From: Snodgrassella sp945267035
Lineage (GTDB): Bacteria > Pseudomonadota > Gammaproteobacteria > Burkholderiales > Neisseriaceae
Reading direction: 5' to 3'
DNA: 64,000 nucleotides
Assembly (NCBI RefSeq): GCF_026535915.1
Contig: NZ_JAFNPF010000001.1
Coordinates: 310,001-374,000 of the forward strand
Position numbers and translations under genes: made by a program. The notes beneath the pieces are model-generated. The model searched no databases, was not told where the DNA came from, and was given only the letters and a program-made list of their open reading frames with translations. The stretch's first letter is position 1. Every line of letters starts with the position of its first letter. Below, one piece after another: positions 1 through 8,568 of this stretch.

Positions 1-1623
1 GTGACCGAACGAGCCATCGGTACCTATTGAATTTAGCAGGCTTAAGATGGTGACCATGACAACGATGGCCTGACCAGCACGGAAGATAAACCCTTTGAGT
101 CGTGACCAGGTCAGGTACAGCATGCCGCGCAGGGTAGGTAAGCGATAGGCAGGTAATTCCATGATGAATGGAGTGATAGCCCCCGGTAGCAGAGTGTGCT
201 TGAGGATTAATCCGGTAATAATGGCGATGACGATGCCGAGCAGGTAAAGGCTGAATACAACTGTTGCGGCATTTTGGGGAAAGAAGATGGTGGCAAATAA
301 GGTATAAACAGGTAGGCGTGCACCACAAGACATAAATGGAATCATGCAGATAGACATGAGACGATCGCGGGTAGACTCTAAGGTGCGGGTACCCATAATG
401 GCAGGTACGCCACAACCAAAGCCAACGAGCATAGGTACAAATGCTTTGCCAGGTAAGCCGATGGCACGCATACCCCGATCAACAACCATGGCCGCGCGTG
501 CCAAGTAACCTGAATCTTCTAACAAAGACAAGCATAGGAACATGGCCGCAATAACAGGAATAAAGGTGGCGACGGTTTGGATACCACTACCTATGCCATT
601 GGCCAATATGGCGGTGAGCCAGGCGGGTGCATGTACGCTGTTGAGCAAATAGGAAAACCCATCGACAAAGATGGTAGCGAATAATACATCGAAGAAGTCT
701 GTAAATACTGAACCGAATTTGACGGCCAACATAAACATGAGATACATCATCAGCAGAAAACAAGGAATCCCGGTAAATCGACCAAGGGTAAGATTGTCGA
801 TCTTATCTGACAGGGATATATTCGCCTCGCGCGGTTTTTCAATGACCTGACGACAAAGCTGATCGATAGCTTCATAACGCGCACTGGCTAGAGCCACATC
901 TATCTCATTGTTACACCATGCTGATAAATCGTGCTGACATTGATGCAATGTTGATGTTTCCGCAGGGGTGAGCTGGGTAGTTGCGCCATTTAATAGCAAC
1001 TCTATTAGTGACCATTGATTTAGCTGGTGGATAAAGCTATCCGCTGGCAGTTTGGCTAAATGTTGATGAATAATGCTGGTTTGTTTGTCACCTAAGGTAG
1101 CTATTTGGGTATTAGGCAGGATTGGGTTATGAATGACTTCACTCAAAACCTGCTCTAATTGATCCAAGCCGTTTTTTTTGGCGGCAGAAATGGGTACCAC
1201 GGGACAACCCAATTGTTGGGTTAGTTTGGCGATATTGATTTGTTCGCCCAAGTTTTTTAAAGCGTCCATCATGTTGAGGACGATGATCATTGGTCTTTGC
1301 AAATCTAACAGTTGAAAAGTCAGGTAAAGGCTGCGTTGCAGGTTGGTAGCATCAATGATGTTGACGATCAGGCTGTCAGGTTCATTCAATACAAACTCGC
1401 GCGCGATCAGCTCATCTTCAGAGGTGGCGATTTGCAGATTTTCGATGGCATACGTGCCGGGTAAATCAACAATATCAATAGACTGGTTGTTGATGTGCAT
1501 GCTACCGGTTTTGCGTTCGATGGTAACCCCTGGCCAGTTGCCAATGTGTTGGCGCGCGCCAGTTAGGGCATTAAATAGGGTGCTTTTGCCACAATTGGGG
1601 TTACCAATTAATGCTATTTTCAT
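1..1623 (-). CDS. feoB: FeoB ferrous iron transporter (3' end cut off by window)
   Basis: FeoB imports Fe(II) across the inner membrane using a cytosolic G-protein domain fused to a gated membrane domain. I translated this by hand because the frame runs off the window. The protein begins MKIALIGNPNCGKST, with the G1 P-loop at residues 7-15, G3 DLPG at about 53-56 and G4 NMMD at about 117-120. Hydrophobic segments follow, including the gate-type motif GFGCGVPAI. About 541 codons are present; the family is usually 600-750 residues, so the C-terminal part is missing. The start overlaps the feoA stop by one base (TAATG), so the two are translationally coupled. The identification is firm. Confidence 0.96.
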   Translation of the reverse strand, partial: MKIALIGNPNCGKSTLFNALTGARQHIGNWPGVTIERKTGSMHINNQSIDIVDLPGTYAIENLQIATSEDELIAREFVLNEPDSLIVNIIDATNLQRSLYLTFQLLDLQRPMIIVLNMMDALKNLGEQINIAKLTQQLGCPVVPISAAKKNGLDQLEQVLSEVIHNPILPNTQIATLGDKQTSIIHQHLAKLPADSFIHQLNQWSLIELLLNGATTQLTPAETSTLHQCQHDLSAWCNNEIDVALASARYEAIDQLCRQVIEKPREANISLSDKIDNLTLGRFTGIPCFLLMMYLMFMLAVKFGSVFTDFFDVLFATIFVDGFSYLLNSVHAPAWLTAILANGIGSGIQTVATFIPVIAAMFLCLSLLEDSGYLARAAMVVDRGMRAIGLPGKAFVPMLVGFGCGVPAIMGTRTLESTRDRLMSICMIPFMSCGARLPVYTLFATIFFPQNAATVVFSLYLLGIVIAIITGLILKHTLLPGAITPFIMELPAYRLPTLRGMLYLTWSRLKGFIFRAGQAIVVMVTILSLLNSIGTDGSFGH

Positions 1624-1862
1624 TATTTAACTTTCACCACGCTAATTGCTCGGGCTTCTTGACGACGCAAGCATAGATTGAATCCACGGGTTCTGATCTC
1701 AAGAGGATCTCCTAACGGAGCCGTTCGGATCACGGTGACTTCGCTACCAGGGGTGATGCCCATGGCCAGCAGACGACGTCTGAACTGCTGTGATTCTGGA
1801 AGTAAGGAGTTGATGACGGCCGTTTGTCCAAGTGGAAGTTGATCCAGAGTTAGTGCTGACAC
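1623..1862 (-). CDS. feoA: FeoA, small SH3-like partner of FeoB
   Basis: This 79-residue protein has the FeoA family pattern: an LPLGQTAVI opening, then RRRLLAMGITPGSEVTVIRTAPLGDPLEIR, written here as RRRLLAMGITPG followed by PLGDPLEIR, and a closing basic strand. FeoA proteins are cytosolic SH3-like adaptors needed for FeoB-mediated Fe(II) uptake. The length is normal. Its TAA stop shares a base with the feoB ATG, so this is a two-gene operon with feoA first. No feoC-like gene is visible on the upstream side. Confidence 0.95.
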   Translation of the reverse strand: MSALTLDQLPLGQTAVINSLLPESQQFRRRLLAMGITPGSEVTVIRTAPLGDPLEIRTRGFNLCLRRQEARAISVVKVK

Positions 1863-1904
1863 AGTGGTTCACTTTCTTTATCTGGGGATGTAGTTTGTTT
1901 TTAT

Positions 1905-1919
1905 TGGGAATCATTCCTA
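1905..1919 (-). promoter_or_regulatory. Possible Fur-type operator upstream of feoA
   Basis: About 45 bases upstream of feoA lies an imperfect dyad (GGAATCATTCC core) that partly fits the 7-1-7 Fur pattern, matching 9 of 14 positions by eye. Iron control of feoAB by Fur is common in proteobacteria. The match is weak, so this is only a candidate. Confidence 0.25.
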
Positions 1920-2409
1920 TTCGCAATGATATGCAATTTACTGGTTAAGGTGGATATGATGTTCTCTAAAAACGGGTTATTAACTGTTTTGTCATGTCAA
2001 TGTTGTATCAAGTATTCATTTTTTCAATATCGCTAAATGGTTGTTTTAAGTTGTTTTATAAATAAATTTTGATTGCAAGATTTTGTTAAATGGCTGGCTT
2101 GCATGAATGTTGTTTTGACCAGGCTAAGGATACCGTTCCTGTGATATTTTTTAAAGTAGTCATTCAATAGATAGTCTGCGGTTTAATTAAGTGAGAATTG
2201 CTGTGCTGCTTAGAATTTAAATCAGATTTTGGTTATCTATTCTTTTTTTATTGTTTATTTTCCCTCACAATAATATTGAGCTATGCCTAAGTTAAGTTAT
2301 CTAAAAGCTTAGGTTTTTTTAGGCTCTAAAATCTTGAGGCGCTATTACTGGGGTTGATTTGGCTAGTTTGGTGGATCATCACTTTACTGTTGTTCAGTTT
2401 TTCAGCAAT
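1920..2409. other. Intergenic, no gene seen
   Basis: AT-rich spacer between the feoA control region and the heptamer array. I see no convincing reading frame, RNA gene or strong terminator here. Confidence 0.6.
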
Positions 2410-2685
2410 CTGTTTTCTGTTTTCTGTTTTCTGTTTTCTGTTTTCTGTTTTCTGTTTTCTGTTTTCTGTTTTCTGTTTTCTGTTTTCTGTTTTCTGTTTT
2501 CTGNNNNNNNNNNNNNNNNNNNNNNNNNNNNNNNNNNNNNNNNNNNNNNNNNNNNNNNNNNNNNNNNNNNNNNNNNNNNNNNNNNNNNNNNNNNNNNNAC
2601 TCTGTTTTCTGTTTTCTGTTTTCTGTTTTCTGTTTTCTGTTTTCTGTTTTCTGTTTTCTGTTTTCTGTTTTCTGTTTTCTGTTTT
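2410..2685. repeat. CTGTTTT heptanucleotide tandem array interrupted by Ns
   Basis: About 13 copies of the 7-base unit CTGTTTT run from 2410 to 2503. After 95 unknown bases (2504-2598) about 12 further copies run to 2685. The units are nearly perfect. Because the unit contains no stop codon in most phases, long artificial frames appear on both strands (FCFLFSV-type and ENRKQKT-type repeats); these are not genes. The array lies between feoA and glmU, both transcribed leftward, and is not close to an obvious start codon. Seven is not a multiple of three, so copy-number change would alter frame or promoter spacing if it lay in a gene, but here it appears intergenic. Confidence 0.95.
2504..2598. 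other. Assembly gap (95 Ns) inside the heptamer array
   Basis: Ninety-five consecutive Ns lie inside the tandem array. This is most simply a scaffold gap where reads could not span the repeat, so the true copy number is unknown. Confidence 0.97.
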
Positions 2686-3057
2686 GCTGTACAAAAAGCC
2701 AATCACCTTTTATGTTTTTATGAATTTGTATCTGGTTGAGGAAAATCAAAAAAATGGTCGGATAGGTTATTCTTGTACATTATTACTGAATAATAATCAT
2801 AAATTGGTATATGACGAATTAATTTGATCAGTGCAATGGCTGCTTTAAGGATTTGAGCAATTGATTGAAATTTAAGTAGAAGACATCTTGCTCGGCTTAT
2901 GCAGCGTTGATGGCTATGGTAAAGCTAATAACTGTAGCGGTTAAGGCTGATGTTTGCTGGCTGTCAATTTGGATTAAGCGGTATCGGGCAGAAGACAGAT
3001 GCTATTTGATTTTATGTGGTTGTTTGTCACTTTGGCTGTTCAAAATAGAATTAGAGA
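2686..3057. other. Intergenic, no gene seen
   Basis: Spacer between the heptamer array and the end of glmU. A 78-codon plus-strand frame starting at 2907 overlaps the 3' end of glmU and has no recognisable domain or good ribosome site, so I do not call it. Confidence 0.55.
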
Positions 3058-3095
3058 CCTCAGCCGCTTTTACTGCTTTTTTAAAGCGGCCGAGG
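3058..3095 (-). terminator. Hairpin downstream of glmU
   Basis: An 8-bp perfect stem (GCCGCTTT with AAAGCGGC), extended by a mismatched CCTC/GAGG base, lies just after the glmU stop. The T-run on the minus strand is weak, so intrinsic termination is plausible but not certain. Confidence 0.4.
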
Positions 3096-3102
3096 CGGTT
3101 TA

Positions 3103-4473
3103 TTACTCCGTTTTTTCGGCTTCTGGTCGCACCCATTCCGTGATGGTTTTCTGCCGACTGCGTGCCAAAGTTAATTGATCTGGCGGGCAGTTGTGCGTGA
3201 TGGTGCTGCCGGCACCGGTGGTTGCTCGATCACCAATGATAAGCGGGGCCACCAGCATATTACCGGAACCTATGCGAACGCGGTTGCCGATTTGGGTGCG
3301 ATGTTTCTTTACACCATCATAATTGCAGGTGATGGTGCCGGCACCAATATTGCTGTGTTCACCAATACTGGTGTCGCCCAGATAGGTTAGGTGATTGGCT
3401 TTGCTGCCGGTACCAATAGTGCTGTTTTTAACTTCTACGAAGTTACCAATATGCACGTTGTCGCCAAGCTGGGCTTGAGGACGCAGGCGGGCAAATGGAC
3501 CAATTTGGGCATGATTACCTATGGAGCAGTTATCCAGATGAGAGTTAGGCAAGATGGTGGTACCGGTACCGATCACGCTATTTTTAATGACGCAGTTAGC
3601 ACCGATCGTGACGTTGTCGCCCAATTTTACCTCTCCTTCCAACACAACGTTGATGTCAATGATTACGTCCTGACCATGGTTGATTGTACCGCGCAGATCA
3701 AATCGTGCTGGATCGCGTAGGGTCACGCCTGCTTGCATTAATTCAGTGGCCTGCTGTTGTTGAAGGATGCGCTCCAGTTGGGCAAGTTGAAGTTTGTTAT
3801 TCACACCAGCGGCAAGATAGGAAGCGCGTACCTGTAAAGGGTGCACGGGAATGTGATCCTGCTGTGCCAAAGCAATGACGTCGGTAAGATAATACTCCTG
3901 TTGCGCATTATGGTTTTGCAGGGCATTGAGCCATGTTGGTAGTTTATGGTTGGGTAAGACGAAGATGCCGGTATTGGTTTCGGTAATGGCTTTTTCGGCA
4001 GCACTGGCATCTTTTTCTTCGATAATGGCCACGACATGCCCCTGTTGGCGAATAATGCGGCCGTAGCCGCTGGGGTTGTCCAGCACATCGGTTAATAAAC
4101 CGATATCGTTTCCTGCCACGTTAAGTAAATCTTGCAGAGTTTGCTGATCAATCAGCGGAACATCACCATAGAGAACCAGTGTTTTACCTTGTGGCGCCAG
4201 GTGCGGTAGAGCCATTTTAAGGGCATGTCCAGTTCCCAGTTGCTGCGTTTGTTCAATCCAATTTACTGGGGCATGAATCCGTTGGCGAACGATATCTTTA
4301 CCATGGCCAATGACGACGCTGATACTATCTGGATTGAGACTTTGTGCTGTGTGGATAACCCTTTCCAGCATGCTTATGCCACCAATTTCATGTAATACTT
4401 TTGGTAGGCTGGAATACATGCGGGTGCCTTTACCAGCAGCCAGGATGACGATGTTCAGTTGTGGTGTTGACAT
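3103..4473 (-). CDS. glmU: GlmU bifunctional GlcNAc-1-P uridyltransferase / GlcN-1-P acetyltransferase
   Basis: GlmU makes UDP-GlcNAc, the precursor for peptidoglycan and lipopolysaccharide, in the cytosol. The N-terminal nucleotidyltransferase shows LAAGKGTRM at residues 11-19 with Lys25 downstream, and GDVPL further on. The C-terminal half has hexapeptide repeats of a left-handed beta helix, with the acetyltransferase segment NHLTYLGDTSIG. Starting at 4473 gives 456 residues, the usual size. The frame stays open further upstream to 4626, but that extension crosses a neighbour's coding region and adds nothing conserved, so I reject it. Upstream in the same direction are a lipoprotein and a HAD phosphatase. 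Confidence 0.97.
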   Translation of the reverse strand: MSTPQLNIVILAAGKGTRMYSSLPKVLHEIGGISMLERVIHTAQSLNPDSISVVIGHGKDIVRQRIHAPVNWIEQTQQLGTGHALKMALPHLAPQGKTLVLYGDVPLIDQQTLQDLLNVAGNDIGLLTDVLDNPSGYGRIIRQQGHVVAIIEEKDASAAEKAITETNTGIFVLPNHKLPTWLNALQNHNAQQEYYLTDVIALAQQDHIPVHPLQVRASYLAAGVNNKLQLAQLERILQQQQATELMQAGVTLRDPARFDLRGTINHGQDVIIDINVVLEGEVKLGDNVTIGANCVIKNSVIGTGTTILPNSHLDNCSIGNHAQIGPFARLRPQAQLGDNVHIGNFVEVKNSTIGTGSKANHLTYLGDTSIGEHSNIGAGTITCNYDGVKKHRTQIGNRVRIGSGNMLVAPLIIGDRATTGAGSTITHNCPPDQLTLARSRQKTITEWVRPEAEKTE

Positions 4474-4501
4474 AAAATCAGCTTGAATAAGATAGTAAAA
4501 C

Positions 4502-4513
4502 AGGCTGCCTGAA
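4502..4513. other. DNA-uptake-sequence-like 12-mer AGGCTGCCTGAA
   Basis: The 12-mer between glmU and the upstream lipoprotein gene exactly matches a DUS dialect described in Neisseriaceae (the Simonsiella type). It is the only exact copy I found by eye in this window, so its role in DNA uptake here is uncertain. Confidence 0.4.
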
Positions 4514-4558
4514 TGATGGATCACTACGGCAACCTGAGAAAATAAGAAAAAAAGGGTT

Positions 4559-4828
4559 TTATTCGGCGTAACGATCTGAACGTTGCCAGTGGGTATTGGC
4601 CGGAAGTTTTTCGTTAACGTCACCAACTGTGGGTTTCATGGCATGTGGCTCAGGGCGCATGCTGTTGTAACGCATATTATTGGAATAAGTACCATCCTGA
4701 TAAACTACTCTGGTTCCAGGTTCATATTTCTGACGCAGTTTGGTTTGCCCGCTGGCATCCTGATAGGTTTCCCATGTACAGCCGCTTAGAGCCAATAAGC
4801 CACAGATTAAGAAGATTCCTGCGCGCAT
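4559..4828 (-). CDS. Small putative lipoprotein, unknown function
   Basis: An 89-residue protein begins MRAGIFLICGLLALSGC, a short signal peptide ending in an LSGC lipobox with Cys17 as the probable lipidation site. The mature part is polar and Tyr/Arg-rich, with no domain I recognise. I chose the ATG at 4828 because an AGGGTG ribosome site precedes it and the signal peptide then starts at residue 1; the longer frame from 4873 would bury the signal. It sits between the HAD phosphatase gene (41-nt gap) and glmU, all on the same strand. Confidence 0.8.
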   Translation of the reverse strand: MRAGIFLICGLLALSGCTWETYQDASGQTKLRQKYEPGTRVVYQDGTYSNNMRYNSMRPEPHAMKPTVGDVNEKLPANTHWQRSDRYAE

Positions 4829-4869
4829 AGTGTCACCCTTATGGTGTTGTTGTTTATTCTTTATTGTAG

Positions 4870-5541
4870 TCAATTTGCACGATGGCGTATAGCTGTTTGC
4901 AATATTATCGGGGCAATTTTTAACAGAGCCGGCATATCGGCAGCAATGGCGTCGGTATGTGCCTGCGGATAGGTTTGTTTACCGTACCAGATGGTACGCA
5001 TGCCTAAAGTTCGAGCTGTGTGCAAATTATTTAAGCTATCGTCCACCATGATGCATTGTCTTGGATGGATATTCAGTTGCTGGCAGACATTTTGATAAGC
5101 CTGTGGATTGGGTTTGTACAGAAAATTGATCTGATCAATACCGATTAGCTGATGAAAATGGTGATGTATCTGCATGGCGTGGATCAAAGCGTCTACATAA
5201 TGCTTAGGTCCATTGGAAAAGATGATTTTCTTGCCAGGTAATTGACTCAAAGTCTGCTGTAAGTGAGACATAGGCTGCAAATGTGACAAAATAATTTCCA
5301 ACGGATGGCTGGCCAATAAAAAGTCTTGCAGGTTGATTTGTGGATGGTGCTGTTTCAGACCAGCCAATGTGGCACCATATTTTTGCCAGTAATGTTGCCT
5401 GAGTGCGGAAGCTTGGCTATGGGATAGGTTTAATTGGGCTGACAGATAAGCGGTCATGTGTTGATTGATGATGGTAAAAATACCCGCATCCGCGTCATGC
5501 AAGGTGTTATCCAAATCAAATAACCAGTAATGGGACGTCAT
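4870..5541 (-). CDS. HAD-family hydrolase, pyrimidine 5'-nucleotidase type
   Basis: A 223-residue cytosolic HAD phosphatase. Motif I is DLDNTLH with nucleophile Asp9 and acid/base Asp11, motif II is SNGPK, motif III lies in YKPNPQAY and motif IV is VDDSLNN. The DLDNTLH start with a following helical cap and the SNGPKHY segment fit the SDT1/pyrimidine 5'-nucleotidase subgroup, which dephosphorylates nucleoside monophosphates. The substrate is inferred from family resemblance only. It is the first gene of a leftward run with the lipoprotein and glmU. Confidence 0.85.
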   Translation of the reverse strand: MTSHYWLFDLDNTLHDADAGIFTIINQHMTAYLSAQLNLSHSQASALRQHYWQKYGATLAGLKQHHPQINLQDFLLASHPLEIILSHLQPMSHLQQTLSQLPGKKIIFSNGPKHYVDALIHAMQIHHHFHQLIGIDQINFLYKPNPQAYQNVCQQLNIHPRQCIMVDDSLNNLHTARTLGMRTIWYGKQTYPQAHTDAIAADMPALLKIAPIILQTAIRHRAN

Positions 5542-5883
5542 GATAGTTAAGAGTGATGAAATCGATGGCAGCCATTTAAATGCTTGACTGAACTGAAGTT
5601 ATAGATTTAAAACAGGAAGTCTGTTTTGAAAGCTGGAGCGGCGTGAATTATATCATCATGAAGCTGGATTCATAAGCGGTTTTTCAGACAGGTATTGAGT
5701 AGTCAGACAAGGGCTTACTGCTGTGACAGGGCGCTGAATTAAAAAACTGTATGGTGGTTATTTAAACCTCATAGGTACTGATGATTGTCGTAATGTAAGA
5801 AGTGATCATATTTGCAACATTGTCTGGTAAAACGGGTATGATGGATAACCGGTGTTATGTTTATCGAATAAAGGGAGGGTGGC
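5542..5883. other. Intergenic leader region between divergent genes
   Basis: This is the divergent spacer between the HAD gene and thiB. I looked for the conserved THI-box elements of a TPP riboswitch and did not find them. A GGGAGG ribosome site lies just before thiB. Confidence 0.55.
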
Positions 5884-6888
5884 ATGAAAGCTGGAAAGTG
5901 GTTAAGCGGGTTGATGTGTTTATTGCTGTCGCTGGCTGTACAAGCGCAAACTGAAGTGCGTTTGGCTGTGCATAATGCGTTTTCTTTGCCGAAAGATTTA
6001 ATTACTCGGTTTGAACGTCAGAATAATGCTAAGGTTGTGGTGGTTAAGGTTGGCAGTGGCAATGAAATGATGAATAAGCTGATTTTAACCCGCGCTAATC
6101 CGATTGCTGATGCGGTTTATGGTTTGGATAACGTAAATGTGACAAAGGGAGCAAAATTTAATCTTTTTGCCGCTAATCAGCCAGCTAGTCGTCCAGTCAA
6201 TGTCACTTTACCGAATGCGGTTGCCATAAACTATGGCTACATCACGATTAATTATGATAAAGCTTGGTTCCAAAAACAGGGTAAAGCCTTACCCAAATCT
6301 CTGGATGATCTAGCCAGTCCGGCTTATCGAAATTTACTGGTTATGCCCAGTCCGGCCACTTCATCTGTCGGCTTGGGCTTTTTGCTGGCCAATATAGGCG
6401 GTATCGGTGAAAAAGCCACGTTTGAGTGGTGGAAAAAAATGCGTCAGAACGGGGTCAAGATTACCAAGGGATGGAGTGAGGCCTATTACACTGATTTCAC
6501 GCTCAATGGCGGTAGCCGTCCGATGGTGGTGAGTTATTCGACCAGTCCGGCCGCCGAGGTTTATTACAGTAAGGGTAAATATAAAGTGCCACCTTCTGGT
6601 GATTTACGCTTTAAAGGCGCGGTGTTCCGTCAAGTTGAAGGCGCAGCGGTACTCAATAAGGCGAAACAGCCGGCACTGGCCGCAAAACTGGTGCAGTTTT
6701 TGCAAAGTAATGAGGTACAAGGTGTGATTCAGACATCTATGTGGGTTTATCCAGCAGTTAAGTCGCTGCCTGTATCGCAGCCCCTGCGTCTGGTTACTGT
6801 ACCCGAATTCGCTAACCAGCCCAGTGGTGATATCGCTACCCAGCAGCAAAATTGGGTGAGTCAGTGGGTACGGGTGGTGCAACGATAA
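5884..6888 (+). CDS. thiB: ThiB thiamine ABC transporter substrate-binding protein
   Basis: This periplasmic binding protein captures thiamine and its phosphates for ThiPQ. It has 334 residues with a clear signal peptide (cleavage likely after Ala21, VQAQ). The segments VYGLDN, YGYITINYDK, KGWSEAYYTDF, VSYSTSPAAEVYY and the C-terminal QNWVSQWVRVVQR parallel the E. coli ThiB (TbpA) pattern. A GGGAGGTGGC ribosome site precedes the ATG. It is followed after 108 bases, including a hairpin, by thiP and thiQ, which supports the assignment over generic iron or sulfate binding proteins of the same fold. Confidence 0.9.
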   Translation: MKAGKWLSGLMCLLLSLAVQAQTEVRLAVHNAFSLPKDLITRFERQNNAKVVVVKVGSGNEMMNKLILTRANPIADAVYGLDNVNVTKGAKFNLFAANQPASRPVNVTLPNAVAINYGYITINYDKAWFQKQGKALPKSLDDLASPAYRNLLVMPSPATSSVGLGFLLANIGGIGEKATFEWWKKMRQNGVKITKGWSEAYYTDFTLNGGSRPMVVSYSTSPAAEVYYSKGKYKVPPSGDLRFKGAVFRQVEGAAVLNKAKQPALAAKLVQFLQSNEVQGVIQTSMWVYPAVKSLPVSQPLRLVTVPEFANQPSGDIATQQQNWVSQWVRVVQR

Positions 6889-6937
6889 CATTGAGTTAGT
6901 CAACGGGTATCCAAAGAATTTGGATTAGCGGATTATT

Positions 6938-6960
6938 CAGGGCATCAGTGCCCTGTTTTC
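6938..6960 (+). terminator. Intercistronic hairpin between thiB and thiP
   Basis: A perfect 7-bp stem (CAGGGCA with TGCCCTG, loop TCAG) is followed by TTTT. It probably lets some transcripts stop after thiB, giving more binding protein than permease, as is common in ABC operons. Confidence 0.7.
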
Positions 6961-6996
6961 CTGTTTGAATGTATTGATAGTCATGAACTGTAATCC

Positions 6997-8568
6997 ATGG
7001 AATTGAAGTCTAATTGGTCGAAAACTGGTCGTATCAGTCAAAATTTATTGGCTTTGACATTGTTGTTGCTGCCTCTGGTTTTTTTGCTGCTGGTTGTGTT
7101 GTTGCCGCTCTGGACAATGTTGCAGCAAACGGATCCAGAAAGTTACCACATGGTGTGGCAGGATGATTTTATGCGCCGGCAACTGGGCTGGACAACAATT
7201 CAGGCTGGCATCAGTACTTTTATCACCTTGTTATTGGGTGTGCCGGTAGCCTGGTTCATTACCCGCATACAGTTTCGCGGGCGCGAATGGGTGTTGCGTC
7301 TTATTATGCTGCCTTTTGTGATGCCTACGCTGGTCGCTGCTATGGGCATATTGGCACTCTTCGGTGCGCAGGGAATGCTGTGGCGTGGATGGGATGACAC
7401 CCCGTACCTGTTGTTGTATGGCAATGTATTTTTTAATTTGCCCGTCATGGTACGTGCTGCTTATCAGGGTTTATGTCAGGTACCGGCAAACCGATTGTAT
7501 GCAGCACAAACATTGGGCGCCAATATTTGGCAACGGTTTGTTCGGGTGGAATGGCCACAAATGCGGCCTTGGCTCTCCGGTGCCATGTGTCTGGTTTTTA
7601 TATACTGCTTTTCTGGATTTGGACTGGCGTTATTATTGGGCGGAGAAAGATACGGTACGCTGGAAGTGCAGATTTACCAGTTAATTGCTTATGAGCTGGA
7701 TATGGCACAGGCGGGTGTACTGGTTGTGTGGGCTTTGTCCATCACCCTAATCGCCGGATTATTGTATGCCGTGATCAGTAAGCGCACGACGTTTAAAGCA
7801 ACGGTACAAGTATTGCCACCTAAGACTCCGTCTGCTGGTCAGAAACTTGGTTTAGCGCTGGCTTTAGTGTTACTGCTGCTATGCTGTGCCATGCCAATTT
7901 TAGCATTGGGCTGGCGTGCTATCTCAGCCGGTAGTTCATGGCAGGTTTTGCTCGAAGAAGATACATGGCAGGCTTTATTTAATACAATTCGGTTTACTGT
8001 ACTGGCAATGGCACTGGCATTATTGCTGGGTTTTTGTCATGCCGCTCTGGCACACCGTTGGGCATGGGTGCGGAGTATCACTTTTTTGCCTTTTATGGCC
8101 TCTCCAGTATGTGTTTCTTTTGGCTTGTTGTTATGTTATCCGGACTATACCGCATCTTTAAGTATGTTGATTGCAACGTATGCTTTGCTGGCTTATCCCT
8201 TTATTACTAAGGATGTATTGGCTGCGTGGGATAGTTTGCCGGTGCAATATGAACAAGCTGCCCGCACTTTGGGGGCTAAAAATTGGCAAGTTTTATTATT
8301 TGTAACCTTACCTTTATTGCGGCCGGCATTGCAACGAGGTTTAGCCTTAGCTGCGGCCACTTGTGTCGGAGAATTTGCGGCCACACTGTTTTTATCCCGA
8401 CCAGAATGGCAGACCTTAACTACACTGATTTATCATTATCTTGGTATTGCCGGACAGGATAATTACGATCGGGCAATGGTCTTAACGCTGATCTTGATGT
8501 TGGTAGCGATACTGATTTTTAGTTTATTGGAGTGGTGTACTGCCAGAAAGGAAAAATCGCTATGCTGA
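6997..8568 (+). CDS. thiP: ThiP thiamine ABC transporter permease
   Basis: A 523-residue inner-membrane protein with about 12 hydrophobic segments, made of two fused permease halves. Each half carries an EAA-like loop that docks on the ATPase: AAQTLGANIWQRFVRVEWP in the first and AARTLGAKNWQVLLFVTLP in the second. This duplicated architecture and length fit ThiP, and the same architecture is used by iron permeases such as FbpB. The downstream ATPase gene overlaps its end by 7 bases (ATGCTGA). Assignment to thiamine rests mainly on the neighbouring ThiB. Confidence 0.9.
   Translation: MELKSNWSKTGRISQNLLALTLLLLPLVFLLLVVLLPLWTMLQQTDPESYHMVWQDDFMRRQLGWTTIQAGISTFITLLLGVPVAWFITRIQFRGREWVLRLIMLPFVMPTLVAAMGILALFGAQGMLWRGWDDTPYLLLYGNVFFNLPVMVRAAYQGLCQVPANRLYAAQTLGANIWQRFVRVEWPQMRPWLSGAMCLVFIYCFSGFGLALLLGGERYGTLEVQIYQLIAYELDMAQAGVLVVWALSITLIAGLLYAVISKRTTFKATVQVLPPKTPSAGQKLGLALALVLLLLCCAMPILALGWRAISAGSSWQVLLEEDTWQALFNTIRFTVLAMALALLLGFCHAALAHRWAWVRSITFLPFMASPVCVSFGLLLCYPDYTASLSMLIATYALLAYPFITKDVLAAWDSLPVQYEQAARTLGAKNWQVLLFVTLPLLRPALQRGLALAAATCVGEFAATLFLSRPEWQTLTTLIYHYLGIAGQDNYDRAMVLTLILMLVAILIFSLLEWCTARKEKSLC

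Noticed and set aside
2410..2685. CRISPR-like array
   Set aside because: The units are contiguous 7-mers without spacers, and no cas gene is present in the window.
2326..2827. Long frames on both strands across the heptamer array
   Set aside because: They are artefacts of a 7-base repeat without stop codons (plus an N-run read as unknown residues). No start site, domain or conserved context supports translation.
5542..5883. TPP riboswitch upstream of thiB
   Set aside because: I could not find the conserved CTGAGA or ACCTGATC-type THI-box parts in the leader.
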